From: Comamonas sp. B21-038
GTDB taxonomy: Bacteria; Pseudomonadota; Gammaproteobacteria; Burkholderiales; Burkholderiaceae_C
Length of the DNA: 64,000 nucleotides
Direction: 5' to 3'
Assembly (NCBI RefSeq): GCF_022387135.1
Contig: NZ_CP092462.1
Span: forward strand, 2,852,001-2,916,000
The notes beneath the pieces were generated by a model. It had not been told where the DNA came from and searched no databases. It saw only the letters and a list, made by a program, of their open reading frames with translations. Positions 30,627 through 40,983 of this stretch are shown piece by piece. Each line of letters opens with the position of its first letter. Position 1 is the first letter of the stretch. The translations under genes were made by a program, and so were the position numbers.

Positions 30627-30645
30627 GATTGGATTTTGTCCAATC
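30627..30645 (+). other. 7-bp hairpin in the mutS leader
   Basis: GATTGGA-TTTTG-TCCAATC, a perfect stem 11 bp before the first mutS ATG. No T run on the plus strand. It might mark the end of the integrated element or affect mutS translation. Confidence 0.4.
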
Positions 30646-30656
30646 AAAACAAATAG

Positions 30657-33311
30657 ATGAGATCACAAGACATGGGAAATCAAGCACTTAAAGACGCTGA
30701 TTTTTCATCGCATACCCCCATGATGCAGCAGTACCACGCTGCCAAAGTGGATCACCCCAACACCCTGCTGTTCTACCGCATGGGGGACTTTTACGAGCTG
30801 TTTTATGGCGATGCCGAGAAGGCCGCGCAGCTGCTCAATATCACCTTGACCCAACGCGGCCAGTCGGCCGGCCAGCCGATTCCAATGGCGGGCGTGCCCT
30901 TCCATGCGCTGGAGAACTACCTGGGCCGTTTGCTCAAGCTCGGCGAATCGGTAGCGATCTGCGAGCAGGTGGGCGAAGTGGGGGCCAGCAAGGGGCCGGT
31001 GGAGCGCAAGGTGGTGCGCGTCGTCACGCCGGGCACGGTGACCGACAGCGAGCTGATGAGCGACAAGGCCGAGGCCATGCTGCTGGTGGTGCACCAGGCC
31101 CAGCGCGCCCGCTGCGGCCTGGCCTGGCTGAGCGTGACCCAGGGCAAGATTTTCCTGGCCGAGTGCACCCATGAAGAGCTGCCCGCCTGGATTGCCCGCA
31201 TCGCGCCCAGCGAAGTGGCCTACAGCGCCGGTGCCTCGCAGCGCTTTGAACAATCGCTGTACCAGCTGCGCAGCAGCGGCGTGCTGACCTGCCCGCTGGC
31301 GCTGCGCCCCGACTGGCAGTTCGACGAAAAGCTGGGCGAGCGCAAGCTGCTGGAGCAGCTGGGCGCCGCCAGCCTGCAGGCCTGGAATGCGCAGACCCTG
31401 TATGCCGCCCATGCGGCCGCTGGCGCGCTGCTCACCTATGCCGAGCACACCCAGGGCCGCAACCTGCCCCATGTGCAGACCATCTATGTCGTGCGCGACG
31501 ATGCACTGATCGACCTGCCAGCGACCACGCGCCGCAACCTGGAGCTGGTCAAGACCTTGCGCGGTGAAGACAGCCCCACCTTGTTCTCGCTGATCGATAC
31601 CTGCCAGACCGGCATGGGCAGCCGCCTGCTCAAGAGCTGGTTGCTCGAACCCAGCCGCGACCGAAGCGATGCGCGCGCGCGCCTGGGCGCCATCGGCGTG
31701 CTGCGCGGCGACAGCGACACGCTGTCTGCCGCACCGTGGCAGATCCTGCGCACCGAGCTCAAGGGCGTCTCCGATGTGGAGCGCATCACCGCCCGCATCG
31801 CGCTGCGCCAGGTGCGCCCGCGCGAGCTGGTGGCGCTGGGCCTGACCTTGCAAAAGGCGCAGCAGCTGGCGCGCAATGCCGCCGCACCTGCGCCTTTGCT
31901 GGGCGAGATTTTTGAAGCGCTGCAGCCGCCTTTGGATGCGATGGAACTGCTGATCCGCGCGATCGCGCCCGAGCCCGCGGCGCTGGTGCGCGATGGCGGC
32001 GTGATTGCCGAAGGCTTTGATGCCGAGCTGGACGAGCTGCGCGCGATCCAGACCAACTGCGATGCCTTTTTGCTGGACCTGGAGACGCGCGAGAAAGCGC
32101 GCACCGGCATCAGCAACCTGCGCGTGCAGTTCAACAAGGTGCATGGCTTCTATATCGAAGTCACCAGCAGCCACAAGGACAAGGTGCCCGACGACTACCG
32201 CCGCCGCCAGACCTTGAAGAACGCCGAGCGGTTCATCACCCCCGAGCTGAAAACCTTCGAGGACAAGGCGCTGTCGGCCCAGGAGCGCGCCCTGCAGCGC
32301 GAGAAATGGCTGTACGAGCAGGTGCTGGACCAGCTGCAGCCGCAGGTGACGGCGCTGTGCCGCGTCGGCCAAGCGATTGCATCGCTGGATGCGCTGTGCG
32401 CACTCGCCGAGCGCTCGCTGACCTTGAACTGGTGCGCCCCCCAGTTTGTGCCCGAACCCTGCATCGACATCGATGCGGGCCGCCACCCGGTCGTGGAAGC
32501 ACGCCTGGCCGAGACCTCCAACGCCTCGTTCATCGCCAACAACACACGGCTGTCGAGCCTGCAGCGCCTGCAGATCATCACCGGCCCCAACATGGGCGGT
32601 AAATCGACCTATATGCGCCAGGTGGCGCTGATTGCGCTGCTGGCCAGCATGGGCAGCTATGTGCCTGCCACACGCTGCCTGCTCGGGCCGATCGACGCGA
32701 TCCACACCCGCATCGGCGCGGCCGATGACCTGGCGAACGCCCAGTCCACCTTCATGCTGGAGATGACCGAGGCCGCGCAAATTCTGCACAGCGCCACGCC
32801 CTTCAGCCTGGTGCTGATGGACGAGATTGGCCGGGGCACCAGCACCTTTGACGGGCTGGCGCTGGCCAGCGGCATTGCGACGCACCTGCATGACAAGACC
32901 AAGGCGCTGGCCTTGTTCGCCACCCATTACTTTGAGCTGACCGAGCTGCCGGCCAAGGCCAAGCATGCGATCAACATGCATGTGGCCGCGACCGAGGCGG
33001 GCAGCGACATCGTGTTTTTGCACGAGCTGCAACCGGGCCCGGCCAGCCGCAGCTATGGCGTGCAGGTGGCCAAGCTCGCCGGCATGCCGGCGCCCGTGCT
33101 CAGCCATGCCCGCCATGCGCTGGCCGCGCTCGAATCGCGCCAGCAGGCAGGCGACTCCCAGGTGGACCTGTTTGCCCAACCGGCTTCGGCCGAGACCCCG
33201 ACCCCCAGCGCCGTCGAGGCGCAACTGCGCGAGCTGCAACCGGACACGTTGACACCGCGCGACGCACTCGATCTACTGTATTCACTCAAGCGACTCGCTG
33301 ACAAGTCATGA
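30657..33311 (+). CDS. mutS: DNA mismatch repair protein MutS
   Basis: An 884-residue MutS of normal length. The mismatch-binding motif [10 protein letters not shown] lies near residue 41; connector, lever and clamp domains follow; the ATPase has [15 protein letters not shown] near residue 640 and [16 protein letters not shown] near residue 720. It starts mismatch repair with MutL. No clear ribosome site lies before the ATG at 30,657; the in-frame ATG at 30,672 is an alternative. Only 186 bp separate it from the integrase start, so the prophage end lies in or near its promoter. The stop overlaps the next gene (ATGA). Confidence 0.96.
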   Translation: MRSQDMGNQALKDADFSSHTPMMQQYHAAKVDHPNTLLFYRMGDFYELFYGDAEKAAQLLNITLTQRGQSAGQPIPMAGVPFHALENYLGRLLKLGESVAICEQVGEVGASKGPVERKVVRVVTPGTVTDSELMSDKAEAMLLVVHQAQRARCGLAWLSVTQGKIFLAECTHEELPAWIARIAPSEVAYSAGASQRFEQSLYQLRSSGVLTCPLALRPDWQFDEKLGERKLLEQLGAASLQAWNAQTLYAAHAAAGALLTYAEHTQGRNLPHVQTIYVVRDDALIDLPATTRRNLELVKTLRGEDSPTLFSLIDTCQTGMGSRLLKSWLLEPSRDRSDARARLGAIGVLRGDSDTLSAAPWQILRTELKGVSDVERITARIALRQVRPRELVALGLTLQKAQQLARNAAAPAPLLGEIFEALQPPLDAMELLIRAIAPEPAALVRDGGVIAEGFDAELDELRAIQTNCDAFLLDLETREKARTGISNLRVQFNKVHGFYIEVTSSHKDKVPDDYRRRQTLKNAERFITPELKTFEDKALSAQERALQREKWLYEQVLDQLQPQVTALCRVGQAIASLDALCALAERSLTLNWCAPQFVPEPCIDIDAGRHPVVEARLAETSNASFIANNTRLSSLQRLQIITGPNMGGKSTYMRQVALIALLASMGSYVPATRCLLGPIDAIHTRIGAADDLANAQSTFMLEMTEAAQILHSATPFSLVLMDEIGRGTSTFDGLALASGIATHLHDKTKALALFATHYFELTELPAKAKHAINMHVAATEAGSDIVFLHELQPGPASRSYGVQVAKLAGMPAPVLSHARHALAALESRQQAGDSQVDLFAQPASAETPTPSAVEAQLRELQPDTLTPRDALDLLYSLKRLADKS

Positions 33312-34132
33312 CCTATTGTGTAGCCATCAAGCTGAACGCCGGCCTGGTGTTCCTCTCCGACTCCCGTACCAATGCGGGCCTGGACCATATCAGCACCTTC
33401 CGCAAGATGATGGTGTATGAGAAGCGCGGCGAGCGCTTCATGGTGCTGCTGTCTGCCGGCAATCTGTCGATCTCGCAATCGGTGCGCGAGATTTTGCAGA
33501 CCCAGCAGCTCGAAGACGAGAACGGCGGCCCGCCCATCACCATCTGGAACGCCAAGAGCATGTTCGACGCCACCCGCGTGCTCGGTGCCGCCGTGCGCCA
33601 TATCCAGGAGCGCGACGGCAAGGCGCTGGAGCGCGCCGGCGTGGACTTCAACTGCAGCCTCGTGTTTGGCGGCCAGATCGCCGGCGAGAGCCCGCGCCTG
33701 TTCCAGGTCTACTCGGCTGGCAACTTCATCGAGGCCACGGCCGAGACCCCCTACTTCCAGATCGGCGAAGCCAAGTACGGCAAGCCCGTGCTGGACCGCG
33801 TGCTGACCCCTACGACGCCGCTCAACGAAGCAGCCAAGTGTGCACTGGTCTCCATGGACAGCACGCTCAAATCCAACCTGTCGGTGGGTCTGCCGCTGGA
33901 CCTGGTGGTTTATGAAACCGACGCGCTCGCCTGCGACAACATCGCCTGCATCGACGAGTTCAACCAGTACTTCCGCATGGTGCGTAACACCTGGGGCGAC
34001 AAGCTGCGTCAGGCCTTTGACAGCATCGAAGACCCGCACTGGGACAGTGGCGACAATGCAGCGTCCATCCAGCCGGACAGCAGCGCGATTCGGCCGGTAA
34101 AGAAGATCACCAACTCCAACGTGATGCTCTAA
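33308..34132 (+). CDS. Anbu-type proteasome-like peptidase
   Basis: A 274-residue Ntn-hydrolase of the bacterial Anbu (proteasome-type) family. It begins [24 protein letters not shown]; removal of Met would expose Thr1, the expected nucleophile, and SDSRTNAG is characteristic. Anbu proteins form ring or helical assemblies; their substrate is not known. It is translationally coupled to mutS by an ATGA overlap, an unusual partner. Cytoplasmic. Confidence 0.85.
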   Translation: MTYCVAIKLNAGLVFLSDSRTNAGLDHISTFRKMMVYEKRGERFMVLLSAGNLSISQSVREILQTQQLEDENGGPPITIWNAKSMFDATRVLGAAVRHIQERDGKALERAGVDFNCSLVFGGQIAGESPRLFQVYSAGNFIEATAETPYFQIGEAKYGKPVLDRVLTPTTPLNEAAKCALVSMDSTLKSNLSVGLPLDLVVYETDALACDNIACIDEFNQYFRMVRNTWGDKLRQAFDSIEDPHWDSGDNAASIQPDSSAIRPVKKITNSNVML

Positions 34133-34176
34133 ATGGATGTGGTAGCGCGGGGCTCGCAAGGCCCCAGCGCTGGCAC

Positions 34177-34977
34177 TCAGCCATGCACCAGGTTCGGGTT
34201 CTGCGCCAGCTGCAGGGCAATCGCGCGGCAGGTGCGCAGCAGCGGCTGGATGTAGGCAGCCTGCACATCCTCACGCTGGCGGAACAGCAAGGTGCTGACG
34301 CTGATGGCGGCCACGGGGCTGCCGTCCGGCCCCAAGACGGCGGCGCCAAAGCAGTAAATGCCCTCCTCATTCTCCTGCGCATCGGTGGACCAGCCGCGCT
34401 CGCGCACCTCGTCCACCTGCTGCTGCAGCGCCTTGGCATCGCCCACGGTCTGCGCGGTCAGCGGCGCATAGCTCAGCGCTGCCATCAATGCGCTGGCCTC
34501 GGGCTGCGGCAATGCGGCCAGATAGGCCTTGCCGACGGCGGTGGAGTACAGGTTCACGCTGGTGCCAATGCGCGATGACATCTGCACAGCGCTGTCGCTT
34601 TCGAGCTTTTCGATATAGACCATGCTGTGGCCCGACGGCACGGCGAAATGGATGGTCTCCTGTGTCGCATCGCGCAAATCACGCAGCGCCGGTGTAGCGG
34701 CCAGACGCAGGCCCGAGCGGCTCCAGCTGCGGCTGGCCAGTTGCACCAGGCGCGGGCCCAGGGTCCAGCAGCGCGTCGACCCGGCCTCCACCAGCATGCG
34801 CTCGGCCTGCAGCGCCGCCACGATGCGGTGCACTGTGGGCCGCGGAAAGCCCGTCGCCTTGGCTATTTCTGCAATGCCCAGGGGCTCGCTGCTGTCGGCC
34901 ACCAGTTGCAGCACACGCATGAACTTGGAAAATGCTGCCGTGCCGGCAACACTGCTTTCAGAAGACGAAGTAACCAT
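34177..34977 (-). CDS. IclR-family transcriptional regulator
   Basis: A 266-residue regulator: winged helix (about residues 15-75: LVADSSEPLGIAEIAKATGFPRPTVHRIVAAL in pieces) and IclR effector domain (GHSMVYIEKLES, GTSVNLYSTAVGKAYLA, QENEEGIYCFGAAV in pieces). Such proteins bind small aromatic or short-chain acids. I start at the ATG at 34,977 after GGATCC. Convergent with the Anbu gene and divergent from the LysR gene at 35,244; the target is likely nearby but is not visible. Confidence 0.85.
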   Translation of the reverse strand: MVTSSSESSVAGTAAFSKFMRVLQLVADSSEPLGIAEIAKATGFPRPTVHRIVAALQAERMLVEAGSTRCWTLGPRLVQLASRSWSRSGLRLAATPALRDLRDATQETIHFAVPSGHSMVYIEKLESDSAVQMSSRIGTSVNLYSTAVGKAYLAALPQPEASALMAALSYAPLTAQTVGDAKALQQQVDEVRERGWSTDAQENEEGIYCFGAAVLGPDGSPVAAISVSTLLFRQREDVQAAYIQPLLRTCRAIALQLAQNPNLVHG

Positions 34978-35243
34978 GTTTGGATCCCATACTGCGCAGA
35001 GCATACCCCAGCGCAGGCCAGGTCACGGCCGCCAGCCGCAGGCGATGCACGGTTTGCGCAGGGCGGCATGCCTGCGGCCGTCGCAGCCCTGCGCTGGCCG
35101 AAGCCTTCATTTTTTCCATAGGCATGCGGAGCAGCACCTTTTGCAGCAATGCACTCCGAACAGTGACTCCGGAAAATCCGTATCCACGATGGCGGCGGCC
35201 CGTTACGATGTCGCATCCCCACGCTCCGCTGCCCTCGTCCGCC

Positions 35244-36143
35244 ATGCGCTTTGACCTGCAAGACCTGCGCCTTTTTGTCCATACGCTGGAGTCCGGCACC
35301 ATCACCCAGGGGGCCGAGCGCTGCCATATCACGTTGGCATCGGCCAGCGAGCGCATCCGGGGCATGGAGACGGTGCTTGGCGCGCCGCTGCTCCACCGCA
35401 GCAAGCGCGGTGTAACAGCCACCGAAGCGGGGGCCGTGCTGCTGCCCCATGCACGCCGCATGCTGCTGCAGATGGAGCAGCTGGCCGGCGACATGCAGGC
35501 CTTTGGCCAGGGCCTTGGCACGCGCATCGAGCTGCTGGCCAACACCTCGGCGATCAGCGAACACCTGATTGCGCCGCTGGGCGCCTTCATGCAGGCCAAC
35601 CCGCAGCTGCGGCTGGAGCTGCGCGAATGCACCAGCGATGCAATTGCCCGTGCGCTGGTGGCCGGTGAAGCCGACATGGGCGTGCTCTCCAACGCCGTGC
35701 CTGCGGGCAGCCTGCACACCCAGGTCTGGCGCGATGACCCACTGGTGCTGCTGGGGACGACGCGCCTGTTGAGCGCCCTGCCCCAGGACGTGCAGCTGAA
35801 CCACCTCAAGGACATTGCGCTGCTGGGCCTGCTGCCCCAGCATGCGCTGCACCAGCTGATGGCCGCGCAGGCGCTGCAGGCGGGTGTGGCCCTGCGCTAC
35901 CGCGCCCTGGCCCCGCACCTGGAAGCGCTGTGCGACTGGGTCGCGATGGGCCTGGGCGCCGCACTGGTGCCACGCACTGCTGCAGAATGCGCCACCCTGC
36001 GCTGGCCCCAGGCGCGGCTGCGCCTGCGGCCGCTGAGCGCCGACTGGGCCGCGCGCCAGCTGGTGCTGGCCTGCCGCGACCCGGCGCAACTGCCGCCCCA
36101 GGCGCTGCGGCTGTGGACGTTTTTGCAAGAGGCCGCCCACTAG
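35244..36143 (+). CDS. LysR-family transcriptional regulator
   Basis: A 299-residue regulator starting MRFDLQDLRLFVHTLESGTI with a winged helix (residues 1-60) and substrate-binding domain. An ATG at 35,208 would add 12 residues; 35,244 gives the usual family start. It is divergent from the IclR gene across 266 bp that hold no other gene. Target not evident. Confidence 0.8.
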   Translation: MRFDLQDLRLFVHTLESGTITQGAERCHITLASASERIRGMETVLGAPLLHRSKRGVTATEAGAVLLPHARRMLLQMEQLAGDMQAFGQGLGTRIELLANTSAISEHLIAPLGAFMQANPQLRLELRECTSDAIARALVAGEADMGVLSNAVPAGSLHTQVWRDDPLVLLGTTRLLSALPQDVQLNHLKDIALLGLLPQHALHQLMAAQALQAGVALRYRALAPHLEALCDWVAMGLGAALVPRTAAECATLRWPQARLRLRPLSADWAARQLVLACRDPAQLPPQALRLWTFLQEAAH

Positions 36144-36250
36144 CCAGCCGCAACGGGTACCCGCAGGCGCCCCCGCCAAGCCCCGCATAGCCGACGGCCT
36201 GCCCGGCCTTTGCGCCGGGCGCCCCGATCTTGTGCAACACTTGCGCGCTT

Positions 36251-36961
36251 ATGTTTTCTCGCCTCTCTGTTTACCTGGCGCCCATGCTGCTGTGCGCCGC
36301 CGCCCCTGCCCTGGCTGCAGGCTTTGATGACTGTCCCCAGTTCTTTGCGGGCAAGCCGCCCAGTACCAGCGCCTACGGCCAGTTGCGCCCGCTGTGTTTT
36401 GAAGAGTTCGCAGTGCTGCACTCGGGCCAGACCAAGACACCCATCTTTGTGGCCCAGCGCCTGAACGCCCGCATGCTGGAGCAGGCCAAGGACTTGAAGC
36501 GCAGCGACAAGTTCTACCCCGAAGCGCGGCTGCCCGAGCGCGAACGCGCCCAGCTGTCGGACTACCGGCGCTCCGGCCTCAGCCGTGGCCATATGGCTGC
36601 CGCTGGTGACATGAGCACCAAGTACGGCAAGGCCCAAAGCTACTCGCTGGCCAATATGGTGCCGCAGGACCCGACCCAGAACGGCAAGCCCTGGTCGCAG
36701 ATCGAGCAGGACACGCGCCGCTATATCCGCCGCGCCCAGGGCGATGTGTTTGTCATCACCGGCCCGGTGTTTGGCAAGCAGCGGCGCACCATTGGCGAAG
36801 GCCAGGTCTGGGTGCCCGACGCCGTGTTCAAGATGGTCTACGACCCGGCCACCGGCCAGCGCTGGGTGCATCTGCAGGACAACCAGCCATCGGCCAAGGC
36901 CGGCAAGCCCCTGAGCTACGAAGAGTTTGTGCAGCGCACGGGCATTCGCCTGCTGGACTGA
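36251..36961 (+). CDS. Secreted DNA/RNA non-specific endonuclease
   Basis: A 236-residue ββα-metal nuclease with a signal peptide (residues about 1-23, ending APALAAG). The catalytic motif, usually DRGH, reads SRGHMAAAGDM near residue 117; the catalytic His and the Mg-binding NMVPQDPTQN region with the later W..E are retained. It should degrade nucleic acid in the periplasm or outside. A bidirectional terminator follows. Confidence 0.8.
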   Translation: MFSRLSVYLAPMLLCAAAPALAAGFDDCPQFFAGKPPSTSAYGQLRPLCFEEFAVLHSGQTKTPIFVAQRLNARMLEQAKDLKRSDKFYPEARLPERERAQLSDYRRSGLSRGHMAAAGDMSTKYGKAQSYSLANMVPQDPTQNGKPWSQIEQDTRRYIRRAQGDVFVITGPVFGKQRRTIGEGQVWVPDAVFKMVYDPATGQRWVHLQDNQPSAKAGKPLSYEEFVQRTGIRLLD

Positions 36962-36980
36962 GCACCGCCCTCACACCCAC

Positions 36981-37021
36981 AAAAGGGCCCATGCTGCAGT
37001 GCGCAGGCATGGGCCTTTTTT
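36981..37021. terminator. Bidirectional terminator
   Basis: GGCCCATGC (36,986-36,994) and GCATGGGCC (37,007-37,015), with A4 before and T6 after. It separates the nuclease gene from the convergent CoA-transferase operon. Confidence 0.85.
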
Positions 37022-37039
37022 GCGGGTTGACGGTGCAGA

Positions 37040-38182
37040 TCAGTGGTCGTTGGCGGCATCCAGGAACGCCGTACCCTCGGTCAGCGGCGCAAAGCGGTAG
37101 GACGCGGGCGTGCGGCTCAGCTTGACCGGAGCGCCCAGGCCGGTGTAGTCGCCCATCTTCACAACCATCTCGCGGTGCGCGGTGTGCGGGGCTTGCAAGG
37201 CCTGCTCCACATTCAGCACCGGCGCGGCGGGCACGCCGATGGCCATCAGGTCTTCGGCGAGTTGCACGCCGTCATGTGTGGCAAACGCTTGTTCCAGCAG
37301 CGGCTTGAGCGCATCGCGGTGGACCGAGCGCTGGCCGGCGGTGGCAAAGCGCGGGTCGTCGGCCAGGGCTTCCTGCCCCAGGTGCTGGCACATCAGGCGG
37401 AACTGGCGGTCGTTGCCCACGGCCAGAAAAATCGGCGCCTTGCCGGTGTTCACAACATCGTAGGGGTAGATGTTGGGATGGGCATTGCCGGAGCGGCCAG
37501 GGATCTTGCCGTTCATGAACCAGTTGGCAGCATGCGGGTGCAGCAGCGAGATGCCGGCGTCGTACAGCGAGGCATCGACCAATTGGCCCAGGCCGCTGCG
37601 GCCGCGCTCATGCAGCGCCAGCAGCACGCCGATGACGGCATTGAGGCCGGTGACCATGTCGACCACCGGCAGGCCCACGCGCAGCGGGTCGCGGTCGGCC
37701 TCGCCGTTGATGCTCATCAGCCCGGCCATGGCCTGGATGGCGGCGTCATAACCGGGCAGGCTGCCCAGCGGGCCATCGGCACCAAAGCCGGTGACACGGC
37801 ACCAAACCAGGTGCGGAAACGCATGCTGCATCTGCTCGTAGCCAATGCCCCATTTCTCCATCGTGCCGGTCTTGAAGTTCTCGACCACCACATCGGCCTG
37901 TGCCATCAGGGCGCGCACCTGGGCCTGGCCTTCGGCACTGGCCAGGTCCATGAACTGCACGCGCTTGTTGCGGTTCAGCCCCAGGTAATACGAGGCCACG
38001 CCATCGCGGAACGGCGGGCCCCAGCTGCGCGTGTCGTCGCCTTGCGGAGGCTCGACCTTGAGCACATCGGCACCATGGTCACCCAGGATCTGGCCGCACA
38101 GCGGCCCGCCCAGAATACGCGAGAGATCGAGCACCTTGATGCCCTGCAAAGCGCCACCATGGGCCGCCTGTGTTGTTGTCAT
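37040..38182 (-). CDS. CaiB/BaiF-type CoA-transferase
   Basis: A 380-residue class III CoA-transferase: KVLDLSRILGGPLCGQILGDHGADVLKVEPP (in pieces), the nucleotide-binding part NRNKRVQFMDL, and catalytic Asp in LPGYDAAIQAMAGLM near residue 157. It moves CoA between organic acids. Start at the ATG at 38,182. Last gene of the unit below a Bug protein and an acyl-CoA dehydrogenase, so it probably activates an acid taken up by the Bug system. Confidence 0.9.
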   Translation of the reverse strand: MTTTQAAHGGALQGIKVLDLSRILGGPLCGQILGDHGADVLKVEPPQGDDTRSWGPPFRDGVASYYLGLNRNKRVQFMDLASAEGQAQVRALMAQADVVVENFKTGTMEKWGIGYEQMQHAFPHLVWCRVTGFGADGPLGSLPGYDAAIQAMAGLMSINGEADRDPLRVGLPVVDMVTGLNAVIGVLLALHERGRSGLGQLVDASLYDAGISLLHPHAANWFMNGKIPGRSGNAHPNIYPYDVVNTGKAPIFLAVGNDRQFRLMCQHLGQEALADDPRFATAGQRSVHRDALKPLLEQAFATHDGVQLAEDLMAIGVPAAPVLNVEQALQAPHTAHREMVVKMGDYTGLGAPVKLSRTPASYRFAPLTEGTAFLDAANDH

Positions 38183-38199
38183 CTCCGTTTTCCGTTGGG

Positions 38200-39195
38200 T
38201 CAGTCCAGCGTCACACCCGACTGCTGAACCACTGCCTGCCATTTGTCCACTTCGGTGGCGATGAAGCGCCCCAGGTAGGCAGGCGAGCGATCGGGTGATG
38301 CCTCCAGGCCCTGCGCGGCAAAGGCCTTTTTCACACTGTCCGAATCCAGCGCCCTGGAGAAGGCCTGGTTGAGCACCTGCACACGCTCGGGCGGCGTGCC
38401 CTTGGGAGCCACAACACCGAAGAAGACACTCACGTCATACCCGGCCATGCCCTGCTCGGCCACGGTGGGAATGTCGGGCAAGGCGCTGGAGCGGCGCGCG
38501 GTGGCGACGCCCAGCGGCTTGACCTTGCCTGCCTTGATATAGGGCATGGCCGTGAGGATATCCGTAAAGCTCATGTCGACCTGTCCCGCCAGCAAATCAT
38601 TGAGCGCCGGGCCCGTGCCCTTGTAAGGGATGTGCTGCAGCTTGGTGCCGGCCAGGTTGTTGAACAGGACCCCGGCCAGGTGCGACGAAGCGCCATTGCC
38701 CGACGACGCGAAATTGAGCTTGCCCGGATGGGCCTTGTCCAGCGCGATCAGGCCCTGCACGTTGTCGGCCGGCAGGCTCGCCTTGACAACCAGGATATTG
38801 GGCAGGTAGCCCACATAGATGATGGGCGCGTAGCTGGTGCGCGGGTCGTAGCTGATCGACTTGTACAGGCTCTTGTTGATCGCCAGCGGGCCCGAGGTGC
38901 CGAACATGATGGTGTAGCCATCGGGCTTGGCGCGCGCCACATACTCGGCGCCGATATTGCCACCCGCGCCCGCGCGGTTTTCCACCACCACGCTCTGGCC
39001 CAGCTCGCGCGTCAGCTCCGTCGCCAGAATGCGGGCCATCGCATCGGTGGGGCCACCGGGCGGGAAAGGCACGGTGAACATGATCGGGCGGTCGGGAAAC
39101 TTGTCAGCGGCCTGCGCCGATGCCATACCCAAGCCACCCGGGCCACCCAGGCAAGCGAGGGCGAGCGCGGCCGCGTTCAACGAAAATTTTTGCAT
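38200..39195 (-). CDS. Bug-family tripartite tricarboxylate binding protein
   Basis: A 331-residue periplasmic solute-binding protein with signal peptide (about residues 1-30, ending ASAQA). It shows the Bug pattern PFPPGGPTDAMARILA, then VENRAGAGGNIG and YKGTGPALNDLLAGQVD. Bug proteins bind carboxylates; specificity cannot be read from sequence. Membrane partners TctA/TctB are not in the window, as is usual for Bug proteins in this group. Confidence 0.9.
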   Translation of the reverse strand: MQKFSLNAAALALACLGGPGGLGMASAQAADKFPDRPIMFTVPFPPGGPTDAMARILATELTRELGQSVVVENRAGAGGNIGAEYVARAKPDGYTIMFGTSGPLAINKSLYKSISYDPRTSYAPIIYVGYLPNILVVKASLPADNVQGLIALDKAHPGKLNFASSGNGASSHLAGVLFNNLAGTKLQHIPYKGTGPALNDLLAGQVDMSFTDILTAMPYIKAGKVKPLGVATARRSSALPDIPTVAEQGMAGYDVSVFFGVVAPKGTPPERVQVLNQAFSRALDSDSVKKAFAAQGLEASPDRSPAYLGRFIATEVDKWQAVVQQSGVTLD

Positions 39196-39276
39196 TTTGT
39201 CTCCATGGATTCAGGAATGCAGGTCTGGTGCCTGCGTGTTGATCTCGGCATCTGCGCCGGTCTGCGGATAGGCGAA

Positions 39277-40983
39277 TCAGGCCAGCCACTCTTGCGGAAT
39301 GGACTCGCTGGCCAGCGGGTCGCGCGGCAGCACCCGGTGCAGCAGCACCAGTTGCGACAGGCGCAGGCGCTCGGCCGATGCGATCTGGCCGGCTTCCCAG
39401 GCCATCGCAATGGCGGTGGTGCAGTTGTACAGACCGGTGGCGGCCTGGCGGGCCAGCACCGCGCCGCCGTCTTGCGCGGCACGCTCGGCCAGCGCACTGG
39501 CGCGGGCCAGTGCGGCATCCAGCGCCTGGCGGTAGCCGGCACTGAGGCGGCAGTCCGCCAGCAGGCCTTGCAGGTAGGCCTGCAGCACCGGCAGCGAGCC
39601 TTCACGCTGGATGGCGCGCACGACATCGAGCGCAACGATATTGCTGGTGCCTTCCCAGATGGAGCCCAGGTGCGCATCGCGCACCAGACGGGGATCCGTC
39701 CATTCCTCGATGTAGCCGCAGCCGCCGCGCACTTCCATCGCGTCACCCGTCACCTTGCGCGCATCGCGGCACGCGCGGAACTTGATCATCGGCGTCAGGA
39801 TGCGCAGCAGCGCATAGGCCTCCTTGTCGCCCGCGTCCGAGCGCATCAGGGTCTGCGCGGTCTGGAACACCATCGACCGCGCCTGCTCGGCGGGCACGCG
39901 CAGCTTGTCCAGCTGGCGCTGCATCAGCGGCATGTCCTGCAGGCGCTTGCCAAAGGCCACGCGCTCGCTGGCCACAAACTCGGCTTCGGCGACAGCGCGG
40001 CGCATCATGCCGGCCGAGCGCACGCCGTTGGACAGGCGCGAGTTGTTGACCATGTCGGCCATCTGCACAAAGCCCCGGCCCTGCTCGCCAATCAGGTAGG
40101 CCATCGCGCCTTCCATGCGGATCTCGCCGCTGGCCATTGACTTGGTGCCCAGCTTGTCCTTGAGGCGGATGATGCGGTAGTGGTTCTGGCTGCCGTCATC
40201 GAGCTGGCGGGGCAGCAGGAACAGCGAAATGCCCTTCATGCCAGCGGGTGCGCCGTCGACACGGGCCAGCACCATCGCAAACTCGGCATCGGGGTTGGAG
40301 CAGAACCACTTGTCGCCCGTCACCCGCCAGCTGCCGTCGGCCTGCGGTTGCGCCAGGGTCTGGGTATTGGAGATGTCGGAGCCAGCGGCCTGCTCGGTCA
40401 TGAACATGGCGCCCTGGGCCTGGCTGTCCCAGTCCAGCGACAGCAGCTGCGGCAGGTACTTGGCGACCAGCTCCGGCGCACCGAATTTCTTCAACGTGCG
40501 GGTCAGCGAGTCGGTCATCGACAAGGGGCAGCACAGGCCAAACTCGGACTGCACGAACAGGTAGGTCAGCGCATATTTGACGATGGGCGGCATCTTGCCC
40601 TGCCAGCCCAGCATGTCGTCGCGGTGCGAGATCGCCTGCAGCCCGAATTCGCCATAGGCGATGCGCTCCAGCTCTTCATAAGCCGGGTGCTTGATGATGC
40701 GCTGGCGGTCTTGCCCGGCGCGGCTGCGGTGCTCCAGGGTGGGCGGGTTCTTGTCGGCAATGCTGGCCAGCTCGTCGATGCGGCCGCCGGCCAGCGCGCC
40801 CATGCGCTGCAGATAGGGCTGCAGATGGGCCACCAGATCGGCGGGCAGGTAGAGCTGCAGCAGCTGCTGCAAAGCCGGGTCGGTGCTGTAGAAATTGCTG
40901 CCGTGGCGATCGGGCACGGGGTGGTCATGGGCGTGTGCCACCTGCGCGATGGCGCTGCGCTGGGATGGGTCCGGTGCGGACAT
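39277..40983 (-). CDS. Acyl-CoA dehydrogenase
   Basis: A 568-residue flavoprotein of the long, two-domain acyl-CoA dehydrogenase class. GAMFMTEQAAGSDIS and WRVTGDKWFCSN fit the FAD-binding central part, ACRDARKVTGDAMEVRGGCGYIEEW and EGTSNIVALDVVR the C-terminal core. It oxidises an acyl-CoA at the alpha-beta bond. First gene of the unit divergent from the LysR gene at 41,180. Confidence 0.9.
   Translation of the reverse strand: MSAPDPSQRSAIAQVAHAHDHPVPDRHGSNFYSTDPALQQLLQLYLPADLVAHLQPYLQRMGALAGGRIDELASIADKNPPTLEHRSRAGQDRQRIIKHPAYEELERIAYGEFGLQAISHRDDMLGWQGKMPPIVKYALTYLFVQSEFGLCCPLSMTDSLTRTLKKFGAPELVAKYLPQLLSLDWDSQAQGAMFMTEQAAGSDISNTQTLAQPQADGSWRVTGDKWFCSNPDAEFAMVLARVDGAPAGMKGISLFLLPRQLDDGSQNHYRIIRLKDKLGTKSMASGEIRMEGAMAYLIGEQGRGFVQMADMVNNSRLSNGVRSAGMMRRAVAEAEFVASERVAFGKRLQDMPLMQRQLDKLRVPAEQARSMVFQTAQTLMRSDAGDKEAYALLRILTPMIKFRACRDARKVTGDAMEVRGGCGYIEEWTDPRLVRDAHLGSIWEGTSNIVALDVVRAIQREGSLPVLQAYLQGLLADCRLSAGYRQALDAALARASALAERAAQDGGAVLARQAATGLYNCTTAIAMAWEAGQIASAERLRLSQLVLLHRVLPRDPLASESIPQEWLA

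Noticed and set aside
272-30650. Direct attachment-site repeat joining both prophage ends
   Set aside because: Only a 7-base match (GACCCTC) was seen between 268-298 and 30,470-30,650, which is expected by chance.
30705-33239. 844-codon minus-strand frame
   Set aside because: It is antisense to mutS, whose motifs are complete; the frame is a GC-bias shadow.
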